The notes under the pieces: model-generated
What the model saw: the letters and a program-made list of their open reading frames with translations, nothing else
What the model was told of the DNA's origin: nothing
Databases searched by the model: none
Shown here: one piece after another, positions 38,029-48,308 of the stretch
How positions within the stretch are numbered: position 1 is the stretch's first letter
How the letters are laid out: the number at the start of each line of letters is the position of its first letter
Position numbers and translations under genes: made by a program
DNA from: an uncultured Clostridium sp.
GTDB taxonomy: Bacteria; Bacillota; Clostridia; Lachnospirales; Lachnospiraceae
DNA length: 64,000 nucleotides
Reading direction: 5' to 3'
NCBI GenBank assembly: GCA_946553025.1
Contig: CAMNRM010000006.1
Span: forward strand, 1-64,000

Positions 38029-38256
38029 ATGGAAACAACTTTTGATGGTGATACAGTTTGGATATTCATTGACCAAGTGGCGGAACTGTTTCAGCGAGAT
38101 AGAAGTGTCATCGGTAAGCATATAAGAAATATTTTCAAAGAAGGCGAATTGCAGAAAGAATCAGTGTGGGCAAAATTTACCTACACTGTCATTGACGGAA
38201 AAGTATATGATGTGGATTCGATTAAAATCTTGGAGCAGAGGACTGAGAATAAATAA
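38029..38256 (+). pseudogene. N-terminal fragment of a RhuM-family virulence protein
   Basis: TVWIFIDQVAELFQRDRSVIGKHIRNIFKEGELQKESVWAKF; ends soon after, far shorter than RhuM proteins. Confidence 0.7.
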
Positions 38257-38346
38257 ACCGATATCCAAGGCGATATTACAGTTATAGTCTGATGCATACG
38301 AGTCTGATAGATACGAGGATAGTAAGACAAAAAGGAGAATATAGCG

Positions 38347-38724
38347 ATGAAAGAACGCAAAGAAGTGCTTGATTACGGAATGACCCTTGAGGATGTGTAC
38401 ATAGATACTCCTTTTCATGATGACAACTGGGTTTTGCTCCGCTATAAGAAGAACAAGCGGGCTTTTGCCTGGACTTACGAACGAAATGGGAAAATATGGG
38501 TGAATGTAAAGGTTGATCCGCAGTGGCGGGATTTCTGGCGTAGTACTTATGCCTCCGTTTTGCCAGGCTATCATCAGAACAAGGAGCATTGGAACTCGAT
38601 TATTCTGGATGGTACGATACCAGATCGCGACATAAAACGTATGATTGCGGAAAGTTATGATTTGATTGTGAAAAACCAGAAAACCCCAAAATCAAAAAAA
38701 GCAGCAAAAAAAGAAAAAAATTAA
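38347..38724 (+). CDS. MmcQ/YjbR family protein
   Basis: RNGKIWVNVKVDPQWRDFWRSTYASVLPGYHQNKEHWNSIILDGTIPD. Confidence 0.8.
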   Translation: MKERKEVLDYGMTLEDVYIDTPFHDDNWVLLRYKKNKRAFAWTYERNGKIWVNVKVDPQWRDFWRSTYASVLPGYHQNKEHWNSIILDGTIPDRDIKRMIAESYDLIVKNQKTPKSKKAAKKEKN

Positions 38725-38793
38725 TTTTTTACCATAAATTTTCCTTTCTGGGACGTATAGAAGGTATAAGGAGGAAGCAAAGAGGGCATTGGC

Positions 38794-39324
38794 ATGGAGG
38801 AATGGCGGTTTGATGAAAATGTAAGCCGAATTTGCAGGAACGATAAAGAGGGGCTTCGGGAGATTTATGAAGATTATTGTCCCTTGATTTATTCGGTTGT
38901 GGAGGGGATTCTTGTCAATCGGGAGGATGCAGAGGATGTCACATCGGAGTTTTTTATTCGCTTGTGGGATATTGCCCCTGCATACCGGTCGGGGAAAGGG
39001 CACAGGGCATGGATGATTACCATTGCCCACAATATGGCGGTGGATTATCTGCGCAGGAGGAAAAGGGAGATACCCGTGGAGGAGCATGATGAGGATTTGC
39101 ATCATTCCCAGCCGTCCTGTGAGGTAAGGATTTGCGATAGGCTGAGTTTAGAGCAGGCGATGAAGACCTTAAAGCGGGAGGAACGGCAGATTGTCAATTT
39201 AAAAATCATGGGTGAATTAACTTTTCGGGAAATTGCAGAAATCCTGAAAAAACCGCAGGGAACTGTGGCATGGTGTTACCAGAAAGCGATGCAGAAGTTA
39301 AGGGAGGGAAAGCTTAATGGATGA
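38794..39324 (+). CDS. ECF sigma-70 factor
   Basis: YEDYCPLIYSVVEGILVNREDAEDVTSEFFIRLWD region 2; LTFREIAEILKKPQGTVAWCYQKAMQKLRE region 4. Confidence 0.92.
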   Translation: MEEWRFDENVSRICRNDKEGLREIYEDYCPLIYSVVEGILVNREDAEDVTSEFFIRLWDIAPAYRSGKGHRAWMITIAHNMAVDYLRRRKREIPVEEHDEDLHHSQPSCEVRICDRLSLEQAMKTLKREERQIVNLKIMGELTFREIAEILKKPQGTVAWCYQKAMQKLREGKLNG

Positions 39325-40360
39325 GAAACAATTTGAGCAGGATTACCGAAACTGGAAGCGTCAGGCCGCACCGGATCTGTGGGAGAGAATTGAAGGAAGG
39401 CTTAAGGATTATCCGGAGAGGGAGGAGTCTGCAACAGCACACCCGCTGCAAGAGCCAAAACTCCACCCGGACAAGATAAGAATAAACGCTAAAAAAAGGA
39501 TGTATGCATTGGCCGCAGGCTGTGCCGCTGTAATTTGCCTGGTAGTAGTTATTCCTGGTTTATTCTTTAAAAATTCAGGATTAACCGGCTTAAAAGGCAG
39601 TACGTCGGACAGCAAAAGCCCTGACTATGTGTCCGGCAGTATAATCGCACAGGAAACCACGGCTGCGGAAGAATTCGGTGAAACATTTGACGAAACGTTT
39701 TTGGCCGGTGATTTTCAGGAAAGTATTTCTCCGGAAGCGGTCCATGACAAAGCCGGTCAGACAGAAGCCGGCCAGCCTAAAGCCATTCCAGATAACCATA
39801 CGGACGGAGGGGTAATACAAACCAAAACCCGCTTAACCGTCCCGGAAGACGCCCTTACTTTGTCTTCGGATACGGCCTATTTTTCACAGGCCATTCTTCA
39901 GGACACGGAACTTTTATGTACGGGTACGGTGAAAGATGCGTCGTTTGTGTATGATGACAGCGGCAGGGCTGTTGGGGTAAGCTATCAGCTTTCTTTAAGC
40001 CAGATTCATTACGCGCAGGATTATATTGCCCAAACCGACCAGATTACGGTGAACAGTCCGATTGTCCGGGCCGAAGGTGATGAAGCCTGGCTTCTGTACC
40101 AGATGGAGCCGGGGAAAACCTATCTGCTTCCTCTTAAAAAAACCGAAGGAAACTGGGAGTTGCTCTATCCTTTTGCCCCGCAGATTCAGCTTACGGGCAA
40201 GCAGGGCTATCTCTTTCATTCCGGCTACACCAGCCTGATTAATGAAACAACACAGGTAACGGCAGGTGTGCAGGAAGGGGAGAATGATTATTTTTATGAT
40301 CGTATGCTTCTGCGGGAGGATGAGGGTTTTCTTTCGGACTTTTTGGAACTGATCCCTTAG
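39317..40360 (+). CDS. Putative membrane-anchored anti-sigma/regulatory partner
   Basis: Overlaps sigma gene; cytosolic N-terminus, single TM (AAGCAAVICLVVVIPGLFF). Confidence 0.6.
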   Translation: MDEKQFEQDYRNWKRQAAPDLWERIEGRLKDYPEREESATAHPLQEPKLHPDKIRINAKKRMYALAAGCAAVICLVVVIPGLFFKNSGLTGLKGSTSDSKSPDYVSGSIIAQETTAAEEFGETFDETFLAGDFQESISPEAVHDKAGQTEAGQPKAIPDNHTDGGVIQTKTRLTVPEDALTLSSDTAYFSQAILQDTELLCTGTVKDASFVYDDSGRAVGVSYQLSLSQIHYAQDYIAQTDQITVNSPIVRAEGDEAWLLYQMEPGKTYLLPLKKTEGNWELLYPFAPQIQLTGKQGYLFHSGYTSLINETTQVTAGVQEGENDYFYDRMLLREDEGFLSDFLELIP

Positions 40361-40383
40361 TGTATTTGCGTGGAGGAAGAATT

Positions 40384-42144
40384 ATGAAGAATATGGTAAA
40401 AGTGGTAAGCATGAAAAAAACAAAAAATGTAAAAAAAATCCAAAAAACAGCCCTGTTCATGGCTTCGGTAGTTATGGGGGCAGCGATATTTAGCGGCTGC
40501 GGCGGTCCGGGCGGAGCAGCATCGGCAACAACCGCTGGTGCAGATGCGGGCGCAGCGCAGGCAACCATGCCGTATAATGCAGCACAGGAAACTGCGGCGG
40601 CAATGGATGAGGGGTTTGCGCTTACGGAAGGTGCAGCAGCCGAAGCCGCAGATGACGGAGGTTATGAAGGCGGTTACGAGTATGAGCAGAAAAATGCAGC
40701 TTCGGGACTGTCCGGGCAGTATGACGCTTTGTATGGCCCGGAGGAATACCAGGCAGAGGAATACAGCTACATTGAAGAAAACGGCTATAAGAAAGTGGCC
40801 GACGAGCCGCTCTCTACGTTCTCGGTGGATGTGGACACGGCTTCTTACGGGAATATCCGGCGTTTTATCCGCAACGGGCAGACGATTCCGGCAGATGCCG
40901 TGCGCATTGAAGAGATGATTAACTATTTTAACTATGATTATCCGGAACCGGCAGGAGATGCGCCGTTCTCGGTGACTACGGAATACGCGCCCTGTCCGTG
41001 GAATGAAAAGAGCAGGCTTTTGCTTATCGGTCTGCAGGCAAAGGAAATTGATTTTGACGATCGCCCGGCGTCCAACCTGGTATTTTTGCTGGATGTGTCC
41101 GGCTCCATGTACTCGGCGGATAAGCTTCCCCTGGTGCAGAAGGCATTTACCATGCTGACTGAAAATCTGGACGAACGGGATCGGGTGTCCATCGTTACCT
41201 ATGCCGGTTATGAGTCTGTGGTGCTGGACGGGGTTTCCGGCAGGCAGAAGGCAAAGATTGCCGCGGCGCTTGACGATCTGGAGGCCGGAGGTTCTACCGC
41301 AGGGGCAGCCGGGATTGAGCGGGCCTATGAGCTTGCGCAGAAGAATTTTATCCAGGGCGGGAATAATCGGGTGATTTTGGCAACGGACGGGGATTTGAAT
41401 GTGGGCATAACCAGTGAGGGCGCATTAACCCGGCTGATTCAGAAAAAGCGGGAAAGCGGGGTGCACTTATCGGTTCTCGGCGTGGGAACAGGCAATATCA
41501 AGGATAATAAGATGGAAGCCCTCGCAGATAACGGAAACGGAAACTATAATTATCTGGACAGTATTTACGAGGCCAAAAAAGTGCTGGTGGACGAGATGGG
41601 CGGAACCTTGATTACGGTGGCAAAGGATGTGAAAATCCAGGTGGAATTTAACCCGGCACAGGTTGCGGGCTACCGTCTGGTGGGTTATGAAAACCGTCTT
41701 TTAAATCAGGAGGATTTTGATGATGACCGGGTGGACGCCGGGGAAATCGGTTCGGGACACAGTGTGACGGCATTATATGAGATTATTCCGACAGGAGGGC
41801 AGGTACCGCAGCCGCAGTTAAAATACCAGACCTCCGGCACGGCGACGGGAAGCAGTGAACTTTTAACGGTAAAGCTGCGCTATAAGGCACCGAACGGCAA
41901 TACAAGCAAGCTCCTGGAATATCCGGTAGAGTCTGCCGCTTTTCAGGCGGAACTTTCCGAAAACCTGACCTTTGCCAGCGCCGTGGCAGAGTTTGGTATG
42001 CTTTTGCGGGACAGCGAATTTAAGGGAAGCGCGGACTATGATCAGGTTATTGCTCTGGCAGAATCCTGTATTGGGCGGGATACGGACGATTACCGGAAGG
42101 AATTTCTGGAACTGGTAACAGAGGCGGCAGAACTGTATCCCTAA
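40384..42144 (+). CDS. vWA-domain lipoprotein (YfbK-like)
   Basis: Lipobox IFSGCGG; FLLDVSGSMYSADKLPLVQKAF; ATDGDLNVGITSEGAL. Confidence 0.88.
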   Translation: MKNMVKVVSMKKTKNVKKIQKTALFMASVVMGAAIFSGCGGPGGAASATTAGADAGAAQATMPYNAAQETAAAMDEGFALTEGAAAEAADDGGYEGGYEYEQKNAASGLSGQYDALYGPEEYQAEEYSYIEENGYKKVADEPLSTFSVDVDTASYGNIRRFIRNGQTIPADAVRIEEMINYFNYDYPEPAGDAPFSVTTEYAPCPWNEKSRLLLIGLQAKEIDFDDRPASNLVFLLDVSGSMYSADKLPLVQKAFTMLTENLDERDRVSIVTYAGYESVVLDGVSGRQKAKIAAALDDLEAGGSTAGAAGIERAYELAQKNFIQGGNNRVILATDGDLNVGITSEGALTRLIQKKRESGVHLSVLGVGTGNIKDNKMEALADNGNGNYNYLDSIYEAKKVLVDEMGGTLITVAKDVKIQVEFNPAQVAGYRLVGYENRLLNQEDFDDDRVDAGEIGSGHSVTALYEIIPTGGQVPQPQLKYQTSGTATGSSELLTVKLRYKAPNGNTSKLLEYPVESAAFQAELSENLTFASAVAEFGMLLRDSEFKGSADYDQVIALAESCIGRDTDDYRKEFLELVTEAAELYP

Positions 42145-42231
42145 AATCAGGAAATTCTTTGAAAATATTGTAAATAAATTGGAAAATTCAGACAAAATTC
42201 ATAAAAATGGACGAAAAATCAAAAGAATAAT

Positions 42232-42260
42232 TTGACGAATTGCCCAAAAATCCGTATAAT
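42232..42260 (+). promoter_or_regulatory. Sigma-A promoter
   Basis: TTGACG-17-TATAAT. Confidence 0.75.
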
Positions 42261-42362
42261 AAAAGAAGAAGCGTTACTGTTCATGGGTGAGGGGTAACGA
42301 GAAAACCGGTTGAGGATAGGTAAGTTCTTTTGCTGCTGTTGTTACAGATAAGGAGGCTGGCT

Positions 42363-44516
42363 TTGAAATTTTATTCGCGGAAAAATACGTTAGACTATCC
42401 TGTATCGGTTAGTCCTATGGGGGAGATTGCAGGGCACCCTGTAGGGCCGGGTATGTTTGACGTCAATGGGGCAATGGCTCTGCAGTGCGGGGTGAACTTT
42501 ACGGTTCACACCCATTTTGGAACCAGCTGTGAACTTCTGCTTTTCCACAGGGGAGAAGAAGAACCTTATGCGGTGCTTCCCTTCCCTGACGCTTATAAAA
42601 TCGGAGATGTCTATTCGATGATTGTATTTGGGCTGAATATCGAAGATTTTGAGTATGCATACCGTATTGACGGCCCCCACAGCCCGAAAAACGGAATGCT
42701 GTATAATAAAAAATCGATACTTTTAGACCCTTATGCCCGGGCGGTTGCCGGATACAGAAGCTGGGGAAAAAAGAAGGTAGGTTTTTATCACGGACGGGTG
42801 GTGCGGGATACATTTAACTGGGGAGAGATGCCGCAGTCCACCAGGGAATTAAGCGATTTGGTGATTTATGAACTTCATGTCAAGGGGTTTACTTATCATC
42901 CGTCTTCCGGCGTAAAAAACCGGGGAACCTTTGCCGGACTGATGGAAAAAATCCCTTATTTAAAAGAACTGGGAATTAATGCTGTAGAATTAATGCCGGT
43001 TTTTGAATTCGATGAAACGATGAATGCAAGGGAGGTGGACGGAGAAGTTCTGCTGGATTACTGGGGTTATAATTCGGTGAGTTTTTTTGCGCCGAAGGGC
43101 AGTTATGCGGCTTCGGAGGAGTATAACCAGGAAGGAACGGAACTGAAACGGTTAATCAAGGCTCTCCACGATCATGGAATTGAAGTGATCCTTGATGTGG
43201 TGTTCAACCATACGGCGGAAGGGAATGAGCATGGTTCGACGTTTTGCTTTAAAGGCTTTGATAATAAGGTTTACTACATGCTTACGCCGGAGGGGAATTA
43301 TTATAATTTCAGCGGCTGCGGGAACACCTTAAACTGCAATCATCCCATTGTCCGCCAGATGATTTTGGAGTGCCTGCGCTACTGGACGGTGAGTTACCGG
43401 GTGGACGGTTTCCGCTTTGATCTGGCGAGTATCCTGGGAAGGAATGAAGACGGTTCACCCATGAATAACCCGCCCCTGCTCGAAAGCCTGGCTTACGATC
43501 CTGTACTCAGCAGGGTGAAGCTGATTGCCGAAGCCTGGGACGCCGGAGGAATGTACCAGGTGGGCAGCTTTCCGGCCAACCGGCGCTGGGCAGAATGGAA
43601 CGGGAGATACCGGGACGCGGTCCGTTCGTTTTTAAAAGGCGATTATTGGGAAGCCCGGGGTGCGGCCTGGAGCATCGGCGGTTCCGGAGATTTATACGGG
43701 GGCTATTATTCAGATTACGACGGAAGCTATGCCGGGTATAATTCCTGTGTGAATTTTTTAACCTGCCACGACGGATTTACCATGTATGATTTATATTCTT
43801 ATAATGAAAAGCATAACCGAAATAACGGATGGGGAAATACGGACGGGGCGGATGATAACCGAAGCTGGAACTGCGGGGCAGAAGGAGAAACGAAAGATCC
43901 GGAAGTTTTAAACCTGCGCTGGCGCATGATTAGAAATGCCTGTGCAGTCTTAATGTGCAGCCGGGGAACCCCCATGTTTTTTGCCGGGGATGAATTTGGG
44001 AATACACAGTATGGAAATAATAACAGCTACTGCCAGGACAATGAGATTTCCTGGCTGAACTGGGAGAATCTGGAAACACATCAGGATTTATTTGCATTTT
44101 TCCGGTTTATGATTGCCTATCGCTTCCGTCATCCGGTGATCCGCAAAGAACTTCCCGGTGCAGTCTGCGGTATGGACCCCATCCGTGTCTACGATGTTCG
44201 GGCCGAGAAGGTGGAACTGTTAAAGGAAACATGGACATTTTCGCTCTGCTTTGCCGGATATGACAGGGAACGCGGAGAAGACGATTTGGTGTATATTTCC
44301 GTAAATACTTACTGGGAAGACGTGACCATTATGCTGCCGCGGTTTCACAATCAGGTTGCCTGGTATCTCAGCGTAAATACCTACGGTGACAATGAAGGAC
44401 GCTATACCTATCCCGAGGGCAGCGGTGTTCGGATTGACCATGAGTTTATTATGCGTCCGCGGTCGGTGGCAGTATTTACCGGAAGAAGCACAAAAACCAG
44501 TTCATCACAGATATAA
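42363..44516 (+). CDS. glgX: Glycogen debranching enzyme / isoamylase-type GH13
   Basis: IYELHVKGFTYHPSSGV, VILDVVFNHTAEGNEHG, VDGFRFDLASILGR, AEAWDAGG, FLTCHDGF; AGGAGG SD before TTG 42363. Confidence 0.9.
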   Translation: MKFYSRKNTLDYPVSVSPMGEIAGHPVGPGMFDVNGAMALQCGVNFTVHTHFGTSCELLLFHRGEEEPYAVLPFPDAYKIGDVYSMIVFGLNIEDFEYAYRIDGPHSPKNGMLYNKKSILLDPYARAVAGYRSWGKKKVGFYHGRVVRDTFNWGEMPQSTRELSDLVIYELHVKGFTYHPSSGVKNRGTFAGLMEKIPYLKELGINAVELMPVFEFDETMNAREVDGEVLLDYWGYNSVSFFAPKGSYAASEEYNQEGTELKRLIKALHDHGIEVILDVVFNHTAEGNEHGSTFCFKGFDNKVYYMLTPEGNYYNFSGCGNTLNCNHPIVRQMILECLRYWTVSYRVDGFRFDLASILGRNEDGSPMNNPPLLESLAYDPVLSRVKLIAEAWDAGGMYQVGSFPANRRWAEWNGRYRDAVRSFLKGDYWEARGAAWSIGGSGDLYGGYYSDYDGSYAGYNSCVNFLTCHDGFTMYDLYSYNEKHNRNNGWGNTDGADDNRSWNCGAEGETKDPEVLNLRWRMIRNACAVLMCSRGTPMFFAGDEFGNTQYGNNNSYCQDNEISWLNWENLETHQDLFAFFRFMIAYRFRHPVIRKELPGAVCGMDPIRVYDVRAEKVELLKETWTFSLCFAGYDRERGEDDLVYISVNTYWEDVTIMLPRFHNQVAWYLSVNTYGDNEGRYTYPEGSGVRIDHEFIMRPRSVAVFTGRSTKTSSSQI

Positions 44517-44521
44517 TGATC

Positions 44522-44765
44522 GTTACAGTTCACAGGGCTGCTGCGGTGGGGGCATATTCCGTCGTCACCGCGCTCTCGCTCCGCAAAAGAACACAGCGGA
44601 CGCTAAACTCGATATTAGGAAGTTCCTCTTCTCTTTGTTCAGAGGAACCACTTTCGCACTAAGCTCGAAAAAACCTCGCTAAGTGCTCAATGCGAAGCGC
44701 CGGTGTTTTTTGAGGGGATTCCTCACGGAACATGCCCCCGCCTACGCAGCCCTATGAACAGTAAC
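44522..44765. mobile_element. MITE-like 244-bp element with imperfect terminal inverted repeats and 8-bp TSD
   Basis: TIRs GTTACAGTTCACAGGGCTGC / GTTACTGTTCATAGGGCTGC (inverted), continuing to GGGGGCAT; TSD TAATGATC at 44514-44521 and 44766-44773. Confidence 0.8.
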
Positions 44766-44951
44766 TAATGATCGAAAGAAAATAGAAAGAAGTTACAGGG
44801 ATATTGCAAAAAACACCTTTTTGTATTATGCTGTAGTCAATGTCCGCCCTGGTTGATGGATAATGCGGGGACGGATGACCGACGGCAGGCAAGGAGCAGC
44901 AGTATCCCTGTTTTTGTATGTTTGCAGGGCAGATAAAGGAGAGATGAAGAG

Positions 44952-46172
44952 ATGAAAATTCTGGTAATTAACAGCGGGAGTTCTTCGTTAAAGTTTCAGG
45001 TAATTGATTCGGACAGCGAACAGGTTATGGCAAGGGGCGTGTGCGAGAGGATTGGTATTGACGGAATTTTTAATTATAAAACGGATAAAGGGATTGCACT
45101 TAAAGAGGAAGTTTCCATGCCGGATCATAAGGCGGCGGTTAATGTGCTGTTAAAAACCCTGGTGGATAAGGAAAAGGGTGTGCTTTCGGATTACCGGGAA
45201 ATCGATGTGATCGGTCATCGTCTGGTGCACGGAGGCGAAAAATTTACCGGTTCTGTGGTGGTGACGGATGAGGTTATCCAGGCCATGACCGAGTGCAATG
45301 ACCTGGCACCCCTTCATAATCCGGCAAACCTTGTGGGTGTAGCCGCCTGCCGGGAACTGATGCCGGATACATTGATGGTGGGGGTTTTTGACACGGCGTT
45401 TAACCAGACTATGGAACCCAAGGCATTTTTATACGGCCTGCCTTACCAGTATTATGAAAAATACAAAATCCGCCGTTATGGTTTTCATGGAATCAGCCAT
45501 AAGTATGTATCTTACCGGGCAGCCCAGTTTCTGGGGCAGGACCCGAAACGGGTGAAGACCATCGTCTGCCATCTGGGGAACGGGGCAAGCATCAGCGCGG
45601 TAAAATACGGCCGGGTCATTGACAATTCCATGGGATTTACACCTTTAGAGGGGCTGGTTATGGGCACCCGCTGCGGGGACGTCGATCCGGGTGCATTAGA
45701 ATACCTTGCCAAGAAGGAAAACCTGGATTTTCCGCAGATTATGATGATCTTAAACCAGGAGTCCGGGGTTTTGGGTATTTCTAAAAATTATTCCAGTGAT
45801 TTTCGTGAGTTAAAAGACGCTGAAATTAAATATAATGAAAAAGCAGCCCTGGCCCGGGAAATTTTTGCCTATAAGGTGGCAAAATACGTCGGCAGCTACG
45901 CGGCGGCGATGAACGGTGTGGATAATATCGTTTTTACTGCGGGCGTGGGGGAAAATGATTCCGATATCCGGGAGGAAATCTGCAGTTATCTGGAGTTTTT
46001 AGGGATTACAATCGATGAAGTGAAAAACCGGGATCGTAAGGAAGCCTTTAAGATTTCCGACGGCGCTTCCCGGGTGAATGTCTTAGTGGTGCAGACCAAT
46101 GAGGAACTGGAAATCGCCAGGGAAACGGCAGAGGTTGCCCGCCAGAATAAGGCTTTGGAAAAGAAGGACTGA
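44952..46172 (+). CDS. ackA: Acetate kinase
   Basis: MKILVINSGSSSLKFQVID; HRLVHGGEKFTGS; FHGISHKYVS; HLGNGASISAV. Confidence 0.98.
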   Translation: MKILVINSGSSSLKFQVIDSDSEQVMARGVCERIGIDGIFNYKTDKGIALKEEVSMPDHKAAVNVLLKTLVDKEKGVLSDYREIDVIGHRLVHGGEKFTGSVVVTDEVIQAMTECNDLAPLHNPANLVGVAACRELMPDTLMVGVFDTAFNQTMEPKAFLYGLPYQYYEKYKIRRYGFHGISHKYVSYRAAQFLGQDPKRVKTIVCHLGNGASISAVKYGRVIDNSMGFTPLEGLVMGTRCGDVDPGALEYLAKKENLDFPQIMMILNQESGVLGISKNYSSDFRELKDAEIKYNEKAALAREIFAYKVAKYVGSYAAAMNGVDNIVFTAGVGENDSDIREEICSYLEFLGITIDEVKNRDRKEAFKISDGASRVNVLVVQTNEELEIARETAEVARQNKALEKKD

Positions 46173-46187
46173 CAGGGAGGATGGAAA

Positions 46188-46835
46188 ATGACCAAGGAGA
46201 AGCTGGCGCTGGAGGTTATCCGGCGTCTGAAAAAACAGTATCCGCTGGCGGAATGTACCCTGGATTATAATGAAGCCTGGAAGCTTTTGGTCAGTGTGCG
46301 CCTGGCTGCGCAGTGCACGGATGCCCGGGTCAATGTTATTGTGGAAAAACTTTATAAGAAATTTCCGGATGTGAATGCCCTGGCCGAAGCGCCGGTGAGT
46401 GAGATTGAAGCGATTGTGCGTCCCTGCGGGCTGGGAAGGACGAAGGCCAGGGATATCAGCGCCTGCATGAAGGTGATCCGGGATAAATATAAGGGAAAGG
46501 TTCCCGACCAGTTTAAGCAGCTTCTTGCTCTGCCGGGAGTCGGGAGAAAAAGTGCAAACCTGATTATGGGCGATGTGTTTGGAAAGCCGGCTATTGTTAC
46601 GGATACGCACTGTATACGGCTGACGAACCGGATTGGCCTGGTGGAAGATCTTAAGGAGCCGAAAAAGGTGGAGATGGCCCTGTGGAAGATTATTCCGCCC
46701 AAGGAGGGAAGCGACTTCTGCCATCGCCTGGTTTTTCACGGGCGGGAGGTCTGCACCGCCAGGACAAAGCCTTTTTGCAGCGAGTGCTGCCTTTTGGATA
46801 TCTGTGCACGAAACGGGGTTGAAACGGAGGGATGA
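46188..46835 (+). CDS. nth: Endonuclease III
   Basis: LPGVGRKSANLIMGDVFG HhH; VTDTHCIRLTNRIGLV; C-terminal FeS cysteines. Confidence 0.97.
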   Translation: MTKEKLALEVIRRLKKQYPLAECTLDYNEAWKLLVSVRLAAQCTDARVNVIVEKLYKKFPDVNALAEAPVSEIEAIVRPCGLGRTKARDISACMKVIRDKYKGKVPDQFKQLLALPGVGRKSANLIMGDVFGKPAIVTDTHCIRLTNRIGLVEDLKEPKKVEMALWKIIPPKEGSDFCHRLVFHGREVCTARTKPFCSECCLLDICARNGVETEG

Positions 46836-46837
46836 AG

Positions 46838-48259
46838 ATGAAAAGGACAGGTTTAATTGTTTTGGGGATCATGCTTGCCGCAGCCAATATCGGCGGCTGT
46901 GCGTCGGTTGCAAAGGAAGTGGTGAAGCAGGTACTGCAAGACCAGGAGGATGAAGACGAAGATAAGAAAGAAGATAAAAAAAGCCGTGGAGATTCTGAAA
47001 AGGAAGACGAGGGCGATAAAACATCCGCCGAAGATGGCGATAAGAGCAGTGCAGACGGCGCTTTGGGCGGTGAAGGAAGCGAACCGGAGAGCCAGGCCCG
47101 GGATTTTGATTCATTTATTAAAAACGAACTGGAGCCTCGCCTGGGAACCGCGAAAAACAGTCAGTTTTCCTATGGATTTGAACGAAGGAATTATGCCGGA
47201 AGCAATGATTTTTTTGCGGCACCGATGACTGCGCCTCTGGATTCCGGAATTGTCAGCACTTACCGCCGGGATTTGAACAAGGACGGGCGGGATGAACTTC
47301 TGGTCATTTACATCGAAGGAAGTAAATTAAGCGGCGACGGTAAAAATCATTTCCTGATGGGGGTTTATGGAGATTCGGGCAATGGGATAGCCGAGTGGGG
47401 CAGGCTTGGATTTGACGAGTGCTTTTCCGGGTACAACGGCGAAGAGTATTTGTTCGGCTTAAAGGATGTGGGCAGCCGGCAGATGATTTATACCGGGGGA
47501 AGCGGTCATGTATGGAGCTGGGCGGACGGAAGCAATCCGCAGATTCATCTGTACCAGCTTGAAAATAACCAGATAAAAGAAATTTACCATGTTTCTGAAG
47601 CTGGTTCGGATAATTCCTGGATGCCGCGGTGGAGGAGCGAACTTCAGGGTTTTGGCTTTGATCTTTTGGATAATTCCTGGGGGGAAACGCAGCTGGCGGG
47701 TGAGTCCGGATTTGAAGTTCTGGCTTACGGGGAATGTTACACGAAAGACCAGGGAAACGGCCGAACCAACGGCCAGCAGCAGTACTGGATTGACAACGGG
47801 CTTGTCGTAGGAGGAATCTACGGGCCGGATACCCAGATGGTGATGCAGATGAACAGGACAATGCAGCCTTATGCGGGCGGAAGTTCTCCTGCTTCTTCCG
47901 CAGGGTCGGGAAATGCTTATTCCGGACAGGCGGCAGCTTCCGGTCAGGCGGCATTTCCCGGACAGGCGGCTTCCGGTCAGGCAGCGGTTTTAGGCAATGG
48001 GGATTACATCCTTCCAAACAGCAGCACCACCTATCTGACCAGGGCGGATCTGGCCGGGTTAAGCCAGGAACAGCTTCGCCTTGCCAGGAATGAGATTTAT
48101 GCACGTCATGGGAGGAAATTTAAGACGAAAGAAATTCAGGAGTATTTTAACGGCAAGTCCTGGTACACGGGAACGATTGAGTCCAATGCGTTTAAAGACG
48201 AGTACTTAAACAGCTACGAAAAAGAAAATATCAAGCTGATTCAAAGCCTGGAAAAATAA
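46838..48259 (+). CDS. YARHG-domain lipoprotein
   Basis: Lipobox ANIGGCAS; LARNEIYARHGRKFKTKEIQEYFNGKSWYTG. Confidence 0.85.
   Translation: MKRTGLIVLGIMLAAANIGGCASVAKEVVKQVLQDQEDEDEDKKEDKKSRGDSEKEDEGDKTSAEDGDKSSADGALGGEGSEPESQARDFDSFIKNELEPRLGTAKNSQFSYGFERRNYAGSNDFFAAPMTAPLDSGIVSTYRRDLNKDGRDELLVIYIEGSKLSGDGKNHFLMGVYGDSGNGIAEWGRLGFDECFSGYNGEEYLFGLKDVGSRQMIYTGGSGHVWSWADGSNPQIHLYQLENNQIKEIYHVSEAGSDNSWMPRWRSELQGFGFDLLDNSWGETQLAGESGFEVLAYGECYTKDQGNGRTNGQQQYWIDNGLVVGGIYGPDTQMVMQMNRTMQPYAGGSSPASSAGSGNAYSGQAAASGQAAFPGQAASGQAAVLGNGDYILPNSSTTYLTRADLAGLSQEQLRLARNEIYARHGRKFKTKEIQEYFNGKSWYTGTIESNAFKDEYLNSYEKENIKLIQSLEK
47921..47989 (+). repeat. ~18-bp x 4 in-frame repeat in YARHG lipoprotein linker
   Basis: SGQAAA/SGQAAF/PGQAA/SGQAAV. 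Confidence 0.75.
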
Positions 48260-48308
48260 CTGAAGAAAAGCATAATGATGGGACAGATTAGGGAGATGGA
48301 ATAAAGGA

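Noticed and set aside
44386-44682. 98-aa ORF spanning glgX end and the MITE
   Set aside because: Out of frame with glgX and running into a non-coding repeat element.
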